This document shows positions 14,463 to 21,700 of a DNA stretch of 30,518 bases, in pieces (the stretch's first letter is position 1; the number at the start of each line of letters is the position of its first letter). This DNA comes from JAZKFR01 sp040386295 (GTDB lineage: Bacteria; Pseudomonadota; Gammaproteobacteria; Burkholderiales; Rhodocyclaceae). The notes under the pieces are model-generated. The model saw only the letters and a list, made by a program, of their open reading frames with translations. It searched no databases and was not told where the DNA came from. A program made the position numbers and the translations under genes. The DNA lies in the NCBI GenBank assembly GCA_040386295.1, contig JAZKFR010000165.1, forward strand, positions 1 to 30,518. Direction: 5' to 3'.

Positions 14463-16565
14463 TCAGGCAGGAATCATGCCGCTGTGTTTGAGCAAAGCAT
14501 CGACTTCGGGTGCGCGCCCACGGAACGCACGGAAAGATTCTAGCGCCGGGCGTGTGCCGCCCATGGCTAGGATTTCTGCCAGAAAGCGCGCGCCTGTGCT
14601 TGGGTCAAAGGGATCGCCGCTTTCTTCAAACGCGGCGTAGCAGTCCGCTGAGAGCACTTCTGCCCATTTGTAGCTGAAGTAGCCTGCGCCGTACCCACCG
14701 GCAAAAATATGCGAAAAGCTGTTAGCAAAGCGGTGCCAGGGCGGCGGCATGATGACGGCCACTTCGCGGCGAATTTCGTTGAGCAGGTCGAGCACGCTGT
14801 AAGCGCCGCCCGCGCTGTCTTTGCCGGCGGGGTCGTAGTCGCTGTGTAGGCGTAGATCAAACAGCGAGAACTCGATTTGACGCACATTTTGTAAGCCGCT
14901 CTGAAAATTTTTGGCCGCACGCATTTTGTCGAACAGTTCGCGCGGCAGAGCTTCTCCGCTGTCTATGTGCGCGCTCATGTTTTGCAGCACGGACCACTCC
15001 CAGCAGTAGTTTTCCATGAATTGCGAGGGCAGCTCGACGGCATCCCATTCAACCCCGTGGATCCCCGATACGCCCAGCTCTTCTACTTGCGTTAGTAGGT
15101 GATGCAAACCGTGTCCGCTTTCGTGAAACAGGGTGATCACTTCGTCATGCGTGAAGGTGGCGGCTTTTTTCTGCCCGTCTGGGGTGCTCACAGGCGCAGA
15201 GAAATTGCAGTTGAGGTAGGCAATCGGCGTTTGGATTCCCTGGGCGCTGCGTTTGCGGCTCACCGCTTCGTCCATCCAGGCGCCACCGCGTTTGCTCTCG
15301 CGTGCGTAGAGGTCGAGGTAGAACTGGCCGATCAGGCGCGCCTCGCCGGCCTCGCTGGCCGGTTTTTCAATACGGAAAAAACGTACCGTGTCGTGCCAAA
15401 CCGGCGCGCTGTCGGCTTTGATGCGCACGTTAAACAGTTTTTCGACGACCGAAAATAAGCCGGCCAGCACCTTGTCTTCGGTGAAGTATTGCTTGACCGC
15501 TTGTTCAGAGAAGGCGAAGCGCGCTTGTAACAATTTTTCTGAGGCGTAGGCAATGTCCCAGGGTTCCAGCGTCTCGAGTTTGAGCTCTTGTCGCGCAAAA
15601 GCACGTAGTTCGGCAATGTCTTGTTCGGCAAACGGCTTGGCTTTGCGTGCCAGATCGCGCAAAAACTCGAGTACCTGCGGCACGGATTCGGCCATTTTGG
15701 ACGCCAGAGAGAGATCGGCAAAGTGCGCATAACCGAGCATTTGCGCTTGCTCTTTGCGTAGCACCAGAATGCGTTTGATCAGCTCGCTGTTATCTAGCTC
15801 TGGTGCGCCAAACTCGGCGGCGCGGGTGACGTAGGCACGGTACATCAGTGCGCGTAGCGGGCGGTGTTCGGCGTATTGCAGCAACGGCTGGTACGAGGGC
15901 ATGTGTAGCGTGAACAGCCAGCCGTCTTTGCCTTGTTTGAGCGCCGCTTCTTGCGCTGCCTGTTGCACGTCCGGCGGAATGCCGAGCAGTTCGTTGTGAT
16001 CGCTGACCAGGTGGGTAAACGCGTTGGTCGCGTCGAGTAAGTTTTCTGAGAATTTGGCGGAAAGGCCGGCCAGCTCTTCAGAGATGGCCATGAAACGCGG
16101 TTTCTCTGCTGCCGAGAGTTCGGCGCCGGAGAGGCGAAAATCGCGTATTTCGTTATCTATGATTTTGCGTTGTGCCGCGCTTAAACGCGGATATTCATCG
16201 CTGGCGCGCAGGGCTTTATAACGCGCGAACAGCGCTAAGTTTTGTCCTAGCTCGGCGTAAAAACGCGTCACCTCAGGCAGCAAATCGTTATACGCAGCGC
16301 GCCAATCGGGCGTGTCGTTCACGCCGTGCAAGTGGCCAACGATTCCCCAGGCGCGGCTGAGCGCTTCCATTCCGTCGGCGAGCGGCGCGACGAAATTCGC
16401 CCAGTGGGTCACTTCTGTTTGTGTGCTCAGTTGGTCGATCAGCGCTTGTGTTTGCGTCAATAAATGGCTGATCGCAGGCCGTACATCGGTTGGGCTAATG
16501 CGGTCGAAACGCGGTGCGCCAGCGTGTTCGAGTAGGGGATTGAGCGGCAAATTCGTGTTATCCAT
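14463..16565 (-). CDS. prlC: M3 family oligopeptidase (oligopeptidase A, PrlC-like)
   Basis: A 700-residue metallopeptidase of family M3A. The zinc motif is HESGH at 481-485 and the third ligand Glu is about residue 511 in WDAVELPSQFMENYCWE, the arrangement of E. coli oligopeptidase A. The N-terminal helical half begins with NPLLEHAGAPRFDRISPTDVRPAI, also typical. It degrades short peptides in the cytoplasm, including cleaved signal peptides. The ATG at 16565 is chosen because the family N-terminus begins here; the frame remains open to 16661 but that part is not like family members. Ribosome site is weak. It is divergent from ssb across a 440-bp gap. Confidence 0.92.
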   Translation of the reverse strand: MDNTNLPLNPLLEHAGAPRFDRISPTDVRPAISHLLTQTQALIDQLSTQTEVTHWANFVAPLADGMEALSRAWGIVGHLHGVNDTPDWRAAYNDLLPEVTRFYAELGQNLALFARYKALRASDEYPRLSAAQRKIIDNEIRDFRLSGAELSAAEKPRFMAISEELAGLSAKFSENLLDATNAFTHLVSDHNELLGIPPDVQQAAQEAALKQGKDGWLFTLHMPSYQPLLQYAEHRPLRALMYRAYVTRAAEFGAPELDNSELIKRILVLRKEQAQMLGYAHFADLSLASKMAESVPQVLEFLRDLARKAKPFAEQDIAELRAFARQELKLETLEPWDIAYASEKLLQARFAFSEQAVKQYFTEDKVLAGLFSVVEKLFNVRIKADSAPVWHDTVRFFRIEKPASEAGEARLIGQFYLDLYARESKRGGAWMDEAVSRKRSAQGIQTPIAYLNCNFSAPVSTPDGQKKAATFTHDEVITLFHESGHGLHHLLTQVEELGVSGIHGVEWDAVELPSQFMENYCWEWSVLQNMSAHIDSGEALPRELFDKMRAAKNFQSGLQNVRQIEFSLFDLRLHSDYDPAGKDSAGGAYSVLDLLNEIRREVAVIMPPPWHRFANSFSHIFAGGYGAGYFSYKWAEVLSADCYAAFEESGDPFDPSTGARFLAEILAMGGTRPALESFRAFRGRAPEVDALLKHSGMIPA

Positions 16566-16716
16566 AAAGCGGTTTCTCAGTGAAGGTTGTGCAGAATTAG
16601 GCTGCGGTAGGCTGCGTCTGTGTTCGCGTGCGGGGAAGGCAGACAAGATAACTGAACTCAAGCCAGATAAGCGTCACCAGGCAGAACGTATCGGCAAATC
16701 AAGTTGGCGTCTACTT

Positions 16717-16762
16717 TGCTTCTCTGTGCGCCTAGCGCGCACCATCCGAGCAGAGAGAAGCA
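16717..16762. other. long two-part hairpin in the prlC-ssb gap
   Basis: The outer arms TGCTTCTCT (16717-16725) and AGAGAAGCA (16754-16762) are perfect over 9 bp. Stacked directly on the 5' arm is an inner stem GTGCGC (16726-16731) with GCGCAC (16737-16742) and loop CTAGC. The 3' side has an 11-nt one-sided bulge (16743-16753). It would form in RNA of either strand; on the minus strand it would be in the prlC leader. Confidence 0.5.
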
Positions 16763-16827
16763 GCACGCAAGGCTTGTCTCGGCTGTCTCGAAGGACGCCT
16801 CAAGGGTATATCAAGGTATACTCGAGC

Positions 16828-16894
16828 CCCTGCAATAACAGCCCGCTCCGAGCAGGCATCCGCGCGCAGTGCATTGCAGGGTAGAGCAGCGGGC
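16828..16894. other. two interlocking inverted repeats with pseudoknot topology
   Basis: Stem 1 is CCCTGCAAT (16828-16836) with ATTGCAGGG (16873-16881), a perfect 9 bp. Stem 2 is GCCCGCT (16841-16847) with AGCGGGC (16888-16894), a perfect 7 bp. The 5' arm of stem 2 lies in the loop of stem 1 and its 3' arm lies beyond it, the order of an H-type pseudoknot or of two alternative structures. It ends about 110 bp before the ssb start. Confidence 0.45.
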
Positions 16895-16904
16895 GACATC
16901 AGGC

Positions 16905-16933
16905 TTGATACTTTTTAACCAATTGATTTTACT
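16905..16933 (+). promoter_or_regulatory. candidate sigma-70 promoter of ssb
   Basis: TTGATA at 16905-16910 matches five of six -35 bases. After a 17-bp spacer, TTTACT at 16928-16933 matches four of six -10 bases. Sequence around it is AT-rich. The predicted start near 16940 gives a leader of about 65 nt before the ssb ATG. Confidence 0.4.
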
Positions 16934-17005
16934 TATAGCGCCTCGACAGGTTTTTTTGCTCACTAGCAAGAGATAGTGTCTTCGCGCAATTTAGGAGGCA
17001 GCAAT

Positions 17006-17503
17006 ATGGCGTCAGTTAACAAAGTGATTCTCGTCGGCAATTTGGGCGCCGATCCAGAAACCCGTTATCTCCCTAACGGCGACGCAGTCGCCAACGTTCG
17101 CTTGGCAACAACCGAATCTTGGAAAGACAAAGCGAGCGGCGAAAAAAGAGAAATAACCGAGTGGCACCGGGTGGTTTTCTACCGCAAACTCGCTGAGATC
17201 GTCGGCCAATACTTGAAGAAAGGTTCGGCCATCTACCTAGAAGGGCGAATTCGTACCCGCAAATGGCAGGACAAAGAAGGACAAGAGCGCTACACCACCG
17301 AAATCGAGGCCAGCGAAATGCAAATGCTGGGCGGACGTCAAGGCGGTGGAGCCGCTTCTGGTGGCGAAACCGACTACGGCAACATGCCGTCCGCCTCGCA
17401 TGAGTCGAATGCGCCAAGTGGAGGCCAAGCTGCACCCTCACGTCCAGCCGCGCTGAAAAAAGCGCCCAACTTCGACGACATGGACGACGACATTCCTTTC
17501 TAA
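17006..17503 (+). CDS. ssb: single-stranded DNA-binding protein
   Basis: A 165-residue SSB. Residues 1-110 form the OB fold: MASVNKVILVGNLGADPETRY, LATTESWKDKASGEKREITEWHRVV, GSAIYLEGRIRTRKWQDKEGQ. A flexible Gly/Ser/Ala linker follows, and the acidic tip DMDDDIPF at the C-terminus is the docking peptide for replication and repair proteins. It works as a tetramer on single-stranded DNA. The ATG at 17006 is chosen because AGGAGG (16993-16998) lies 7 nt upstream; a GTG 30 bp further up is in frame but does not match family N-termini. Length is close to other betaproteobacterial SSBs. Confidence 0.97.
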   Translation: MASVNKVILVGNLGADPETRYLPNGDAVANVRLATTESWKDKASGEKREITEWHRVVFYRKLAEIVGQYLKKGSAIYLEGRIRTRKWQDKEGQERYTTEIEASEMQMLGGRQGGGAASGGETDYGNMPSASHESNAPSGGQAAPSRPAALKKAPNFDDMDDDIPF

Positions 17504-17560
17504 CGATTGAGACTTTTCCCCGACGCCGACAGATAGCACCATCAACTTGCGCACTTCGCG

Positions 17561-17592
17561 CCATGCGATCGCAGAGTCTACAGATCGCATGG
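17561..17592. repeat. perfect 10-bp inverted repeat after ssb
   Basis: CCATGCGATC at 17561-17570 and GATCGCATGG at 17583-17592 are exact reverse complements around a 12-nt loop. It lies 58 bp after the ssb stop. There is no T-run on either side. Confidence 0.75.
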
Positions 17593-17631
17593 CAATCCTT
17601 GCTGGTTGCTCAAATTGACTTGAGTTGAAAC

Positions 17632-17660
17632 CCGTAACGGGGGCGCCGCTCCCGTTACGG
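17632..17660. repeat. second perfect 10-bp inverted repeat after ssb
   Basis: CCGTAACGGG at 17632-17641 and CCCGTTACGG at 17651-17660 are exact reverse complements. G-U, G-C and C-G pairs can extend the stem to leave a three-base loop. It follows the first hairpin by 39 bp. No T-run follows, so this may be a protein-binding dyad or an RNA stem rather than a terminator. Confidence 0.75.
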
Positions 17661-17910
17661 CCAGTGGGCATGCGGTGGTGCATGCGTGGTATTCGACGAC
17701 CCAGGTGCTGCGCTGATCATGATTGAGTGGGGACAGCGAGCATCAATCCAACACGAGCTTGCAAAGGCGAAGGATCAGAGCTTGATACTTTGCAGAGGGT
17801 GAGTTGCTGTGCGAATTTACCCTACGCGCGCTATGCAGGCGCCCCCTATCCAAGTTTTCTAGCATCATCGAGCATTTAAACGCGCAGCATTTTTTAACAG
17901 GAGAATGATC

Positions 17911-18357
17911 ATGACCGGCGGAACGATTCGACTGCACCGTGTGCTCAAGGCTAAGCCAGAGCGCGTTTATCGGGCGTTTTTGCATGCTGATGCTGTGGCC
18001 AAGTGGCTGCCGCCTTATGGCTTTACTTGCCAGGTGCAATACATGGATGCTCAGGTTGGCGGGGTTTATAAGATGTCGTTTACCAACTTTACGACGGGCA
18101 CTGTGCACGGTTTTGGCGGTACTTATTTGGAGCTCGTGCCTGGCCAGAAAATTCGGTACACAGACCAATTCGACGACCCCAATTTGCCGGGCGAGATGCA
18201 AACAAGCATCACTTTGCGTCAAGTGATGTGCGGTACAGAAATCGACATAGTGCAGTCGGGATTGCCTGCGGCGATTCCGCTTGAAATGTGTTACCTCGGC
18301 TGGCAAGAATCGCTGGCGCAGCTTGCCACGCTGGTTGAGCCTGAAATTCCCGCTTGA
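17911..18357 (+). CDS. SRPBCC/AHSA1 family protein
   Basis: A 148-residue START-like protein. The opening IRLHRVLKAKPERVYRAFLHADAVAKWLPPYGF is the typical AHSA1 start, with a Trp ligand-pocket residue. GGVYKMSFTNF, GTYLELVPGQKIRYTDQFDD and the C-terminal helix CYLGWQESLAQLATLVEPEIP complete the fold. Members bind hydrophobic ligands or act as Hsp90-activator-like proteins; the ligand here is unknown. The ATG at 17911 is preferred to the one at 17905, because AGGAG (17899-17903) would be only 1 nt from the earlier start and 7 nt from the later. It is convergent with the SDR gene 74 bp away. Confidence 0.9.
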   Translation: MTGGTIRLHRVLKAKPERVYRAFLHADAVAKWLPPYGFTCQVQYMDAQVGGVYKMSFTNFTTGTVHGFGGTYLELVPGQKIRYTDQFDDPNLPGEMQTSITLRQVMCGTEIDIVQSGLPAAIPLEMCYLGWQESLAQLATLVEPEIPA

Positions 18358-18375
18358 TCAGCGCTATCAGCGCTA
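18358..18375. repeat. 9-bp tandem duplication after the SRPBCC gene
   Basis: TCAGCGCTA is present twice in tandem (18358-18366 and 18367-18375), directly after the TGA stop codon at 18355-18357. Confidence 0.7.
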
Positions 18376-18431
18376 TCGCCGGTTCAGGCTCGTTTGATTC
18401 TTAGCCGTTCAGCGATCTAAAAGTAAGAAGA

Positions 18432-19235
18432 TCAAAGCGACAGACGTTTAAAAATCCGTTCTGGGATGTGTCGAATCACGCACATGATGAGGCGCCAAAA
18501 AGACGGGAGATAAACTTCGTCACGCTCCTGCTCGAGGGCGTCGACAATGCCCGAGGCAATCGCTTCGGGCTGCGCCCATAAGGCGCTTTTCTTGAAGCTT
18601 GCTGTCATCGGCGTATCGACAAAGCCGGGCTTAATCGTCAGTACTTGCACGCCTTTTTTGTGCAGACGCGCACGCAAGCCCTGTAGAAAAACGCTGACCA
18701 TGGCCTTGGCTGAGCCATATACGTAATTGCTTTGCCGCCCTCGATCACCCGCGACTGAGCTGATGACCGCCAGGCTGCCGTGCGCCTGTTTTTCTAGAAT
18801 GTTGGCCAAACGCGTGGCGAGGGCGATGACGGAGAGTCCGTTCTGATCGATCGCCTCTAGCGTTAATTCAACCGATTCGGCGCAGGCTTTTTGTTCGGGC
18901 AGAACGCCGTGTGCGATGAGCGCAATATCGATTGCGCCGAGCTTTTCTAGCGCGCACTTGAGCATTTCGGCATGAGCAGTACGATCGCAGGCATCCATCA
19001 CAAAACAGCTAGAGGCAGTTGCGCCACGCACGTTTAAATCGTCGGCGAGTGCTTGTAAGCGCGGTAGTTGGCGCGCAACCAGAAAAAACGTGGCGCCACG
19101 ATTCGTCCAGAGGCGTGCCGTTGCCTCGGCGATGGCTGAGTAGTTAAAAAAGTCGGTGTTTAGCCGCCTGGGATCAGCTTGCCACGATGGCACAGTTTCA
19201 TGACGCCGCGCCACGCCACGCCACCACGCCACCAC
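18432..19235 (-). CDS. SDR family oxidoreductase (DprE2-like) with a disrupted N-terminus
   Basis: From SAIAEATARLWTNRGATFFLVARQ onward this is a classical short-chain dehydrogenase close to decaprenylphosphoryl-ribose 2'-epimerase subunits. It has IDIALIAHG, VISSVAGDRGRQ, the catalytic YGSAK (Tyr and Lys) and PGFVDTPMT. Family members begin with a strand and glycine motif like ILIIGATSAIAEA. Here the same place reads NTDFFNYSAIAE, so the first strand and the Gly are missing, and no other frame restores them. The frame stays open up to 19235, where it starts by GTG inside an octamer repeat tract. The real start is unknown; GTG at 19193 is another option. The 3' part is intact. It may be a pseudogene, a phase-variable gene or an assembly error. 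Confidence 0.65.
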   Translation of the reverse strand: MVAWWRGVARRHETVPSWQADPRRLNTDFFNYSAIAEATARLWTNRGATFFLVARQLPRLQALADDLNVRGATASSCFVMDACDRTAHAEMLKCALEKLGAIDIALIAHGVLPEQKACAESVELTLEAIDQNGLSVIALATRLANILEKQAHGSLAVISSVAGDRGRQSNYVYGSAKAMVSVFLQGLRARLHKKGVQVLTIKPGFVDTPMTASFKKSALWAQPEAIASGIVDALEQERDEVYLPSFWRLIMCVIRHIPERIFKRLSL

Positions 19236-19250
19236 GCCACCACGCCACCA
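19211..19250. repeat. octamer tandem repeat, CCACCACG x 3.75
   Basis: CCACCACG occurs at 19221-19228, 19229-19236 and 19237-19244, followed by CCACCA; two CCACG units precede it (19211-19220). The tract fills the space between the FAD oxidase stop (19252) and the SDR coding region. Eight is not a multiple of three, so copy changes would shift any frame that starts within or before the tract. On the minus strand each unit gives GTG codons. Confidence 0.9.
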
Positions 19251-19251
19251 C

Positions 19252-20571
19252 TCACGCGCCGATTCGGCGCCAGAAATCGGACGAAAATTTGGGGTCTACA
19301 TACGCTGAGAAGCGTTCAAATTCTGGGTAGCTGCGGCGAAAAAAAGCGCCCGACATGCGTGCATCTTTGGCCGCATAAACCCGTCCGCCCGCCGCGCTGA
19401 CAATGGCATCGAGACGCTCAAACAAGGCCAAGCTGGGTGCGCCGCGATTAGGAAAATCCAAAGCCAGCGTCACGCCCGGCATCGGGAAAGAGAGCAGACC
19501 AGGGCTGGGCAGCGCACCAAAAGCTTTGAGCACGGCGAGAAAAGAGCCCTGAGCACTGCGCGCAATCTGCTGCAATAGTTCAGCCAGCGCCGCACGCGCA
19601 GGCCACGGCAAAACACATTGATATTGGTAAAAGCCAGCGCGACCGTAGAGCCGATTCCACTCGCGCAAACGATCCAGCGGGTAAAAGAACGGCAGGTAGT
19701 GCACCACAGCCTGCGCCGGCAGTGGGCGGTGGTAATAAGCCGCGTTCAGTAGCTTGAGGCTGTAGCGGTTGATCGGCGCGAAAGGCAGCTCGGGAAGTGC
19801 CAACGAGGAAGTGGTTTTGGGCGAACGAAGTTTTGCCGCAGTGGCCACTGTGTTTGCAACATGCTCAGCCGTCATAAAAATGCCGCGTGGCGTCGTGGCC
19901 AGGCAATCGATCCAGGCCACCGTGTGTTCCGCTGTCGTTGAGGCGTTCTGCGTCTGCGCCTCGTTCAGCGCAAAAAATTCGTCGAGACCCTGAAAGCGCG
20001 TGTTGCTGAGCCGCAAACAGGGGCTGTCAATCGGCTTTAATTGGATCTCTAGCCAGGTGATCAAGCCGGTGAGGCCCAGCCCGCCAATGCTCGCAGCAAA
20101 CCATTCGCTGTGTGTCGTCGGCGAACAAACGCGGCGCGAGCCATCGGAACGCAGGAGCTCAAAGCAGCGCACATGACGGCCAAAGGTGCCCGCGCTAGGG
20201 TGATTTTTGCCGTGCACATCGTTGGCCAAAGCGCCGCCTAAGGTGACAAAACGCGTGCCGGGTGTGACCGGTAAAAACCAGCCCTGGGGTACGCACAAAG
20301 CCAGCACGTCGGCCAGCAGCACGCCGGCCTCGCAGCGCAATACTCCGTGCGCCCGATCAAAGGCGATGAATCGCTGTAAAGGGCGGGTCAGGAGCAAAGT
20401 GCCTTGATGATTCAGGCAAACATCGCCGTAGCTGCGGCCATTGCCATAAGCGAGCAGGCTGCCCTCTGTTTTTGGCAGCTCGGCGTGACGATCAATCAGA
20501 TTTTGTTCTTTTGACGCAAACGGCGCGACGGCGCTTGGCGGCGGCAAACGACCCCATGCACGACGGCTCAT
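19252..20571 (-). CDS. FAD-binding oxidoreductase, DprE1-like
   Basis: A 439-residue FAD-dependent oxidase of the vanillyl-alcohol-oxidase superfamily. The pyrophosphate loop is GNGRSYGD at 43-50, and TPGTRFVTLGGALANDVHGKNHPSAGTFG at about 103-131 contains the His found in DprE1-type enzymes. A C-terminal substrate-side region includes GFYQYQCVLPW and the ending FSSDFWRRIG. DprE1/DprE2 pairs epimerise prenyl-phospho-ribose to arabinose through a keto intermediate. This suggests a related polyprenyl-sugar epimerisation here, but the exact substrate is not shown. ATG at 20571 overlaps the stop of the membrane protein gene as ATGA; the frame continues upstream but does not match the family. Confidence 0.85.
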   Translation of the reverse strand: MSRRAWGRLPPPSAVAPFASKEQNLIDRHAELPKTEGSLLAYGNGRSYGDVCLNHQGTLLLTRPLQRFIAFDRAHGVLRCEAGVLLADVLALCVPQGWFLPVTPGTRFVTLGGALANDVHGKNHPSAGTFGRHVRCFELLRSDGSRRVCSPTTHSEWFAASIGGLGLTGLITWLEIQLKPIDSPCLRLSNTRFQGLDEFFALNEAQTQNASTTAEHTVAWIDCLATTPRGIFMTAEHVANTVATAAKLRSPKTTSSLALPELPFAPINRYSLKLLNAAYYHRPLPAQAVVHYLPFFYPLDRLREWNRLYGRAGFYQYQCVLPWPARAALAELLQQIARSAQGSFLAVLKAFGALPSPGLLSFPMPGVTLALDFPNRGAPSLALFERLDAIVSAAGGRVYAAKDARMSGAFFRRSYPEFERFSAYVDPKFSSDFWRRIGA

Positions 20572-21626
20572 TTTTTGCGTCGCAGCAGCAGGATGGCGCC
20601 CAAGGCCACGGCAAACCACAACGTCGCCAAGCGACAAATTAAGGTGGCGCTAATCGCCGAAACTTCTGGCAAACCATTGAGCGTGAGCAAGGCGATCATG
20701 GTCGCTTCGCTGCTGCCTAAGCCCCCGGGCAGAAAAGACAGACCGCCGATGAGCATGGCAAAAGCGTAAATAAACACAGCCTGGGTCAGCGCCAAGGGGT
20801 GCCCTAATGCGTTCAGCAAAAACCAGAAACCGAGTCCTTCGGCGAACCATGCGGCAAGGCCAAAACTTAAGCCCATCGCCAGCGCTGGCAGAGTAAAGCA
20901 GCGCCGGAATTGCAATACCAGGTTGCATAAGTGCACCGTTAACCTGGCTAAGCGCGACGAACGGGCGCTAGCCCAGACGCTAATCCATGTGATCAAACTA
21001 ACGCGCTGCGCCAGCAATAAAATGCCGCACAGCAGCAACAAAGCGCAAGCGAGTGGCCAGCGCGCGGGCGCGTAAGTCCAAGCGCCTAAGGTGGTGAGTA
21101 GCAGCACTGAGAGTAAATCGCTGGCGCGCTCGGCAAAGAAGGCGGCCAGGCTGGCGAGCGGCGGTACCCCGTGTGGTTTGAGCAGAATCGAACGAATGCT
21201 CTCACCGAGTTTGCCCGGACTGGTGGTTAGGGCGAAGCCGGAAAAATAAGCGTTCAGGTTAATGCGCCAAGGCACGCTCACCTCGAGTAAAGCGAGGTAG
21301 CGCGCCCAGCGGGCAAAACGCAAAAAGTAATTGAGCAAAGATAGGCTTAGCAAAGCGAGTAATACGGCGGGACCCGCTTGCAGCACCGCTGCCAGTACCG
21401 CACGCCAACCTACCCATAGCGAGAGCCCGAGATAGCCTAGTGCGGCGCCGGCAACCGTCCACAGCACGGCTGCCGGCAAGTCGGTTTTAGCCGGGGGCGC
21501 GGTCGGGCGAACGGCGTCAACAAGCGTGCGTTTTTGTTTCAAGTTTGCCGACTCATAGGGCAAACAGAGTTGGGTACGCCTGCGAACAGGCTTTATTTGG
21601 CGTGGACAAGGTAAAAATTTCTGCAT
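20568..21626 (-). CDS. lysylphosphatidylglycerol synthase-type membrane protein (UPF0104/YbhN-like)
   Basis: A 352-residue integral membrane protein with about seven or eight hydrophobic segments: near 52-72, 76-100, 128-140, 170-190, 193-212, 250-275, 285-318 and 325-347. The motif LSFLPGGLGSSEATMIALL near 300-318 is the conserved PGGLG...E signature of this family. Members are flippase-like proteins; a role in moving a lipid-linked sugar is a reasonable guess given the two genes after it. Start uncertain: the ATG at 21626 has a poor ribosome site and the first 45 residues are polar and not family-like, so a later TTG or GTG could be used. The gene ends in ATGA overlap with the FAD oxidase. 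Confidence 0.8.
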   Translation of the reverse strand: MQKFLPCPRQIKPVRRRTQLCLPYESANLKQKRTLVDAVRPTAPPAKTDLPAAVLWTVAGAALGYLGLSLWVGWRAVLAAVLQAGPAVLLALLSLSLLNYFLRFARWARYLALLEVSVPWRINLNAYFSGFALTTSPGKLGESIRSILLKPHGVPPLASLAAFFAERASDLLSVLLLTTLGAWTYAPARWPLACALLLLCGILLLAQRVSLITWISVWASARSSRLARLTVHLCNLVLQFRRCFTLPALAMGLSFGLAAWFAEGLGFWFLLNALGHPLALTQAVFIYAFAMLIGGLSFLPGGLGSSEATMIALLTLNGLPEVSAISATLICRLATLWFAVALGAILLLRRKK

Positions 21627-21700
21627 TTTGCTCAGCGCTTGAGGTGGCTAGTCCATCATCAAGAGCGCTCGTTAAGGCAAACAGCGCGCCACACACCTTG

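Larger units (their letters stand above)
16566..17005. other. dyad-rich intergenic region between prlC and ssb
   Basis: This 440-bp gap between divergent genes has no supported reading frame. It contains a long hairpin (16717-16762), a short dyad GTATA/TATAC (16806-16821), two interlocking stems (16828-16894), a candidate sigma-70 promoter (16905-16933) and the ssb ribosome site. The number of perfect arms in about 180 bp is unusual for a simple promoter region. A non-coding RNA or a long regulated leader is possible. Confidence 0.6.
17504..17910. other. gene-free region after ssb, with several perfect dyads
   Basis: A 407-bp stretch holding no reading frame that I would support on the plus strand; a frame on the minus strand here runs antisense into the SRPBCC gene and lacks any family signal. 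It contains two 10-bp perfect hairpins (17561-17592, 17632-17660), a 5-bp one (17609-17624), two GCATGC palindromes (17668-17673, 17680-17685) and a second copy of a short sequence found upstream of ssb (17774-17791). The ssb terminator may be one of the hairpins, although none has a T-tract. Confidence 0.55.

Noticed and set aside
16976..17005. Upstream GTG start for SSB
   Set aside because: The ATG at 17006 has a perfect AGGAGG at 7 nt and gives the conserved MASVNKVILVGNLG start.
17743..18306. 187-residue minus-strand frame over the SRPBCC gene
   Set aside because: It is antisense to a well-supported AHSA1 gene with a good ribosome site, and its composition is typical of a shadow frame.
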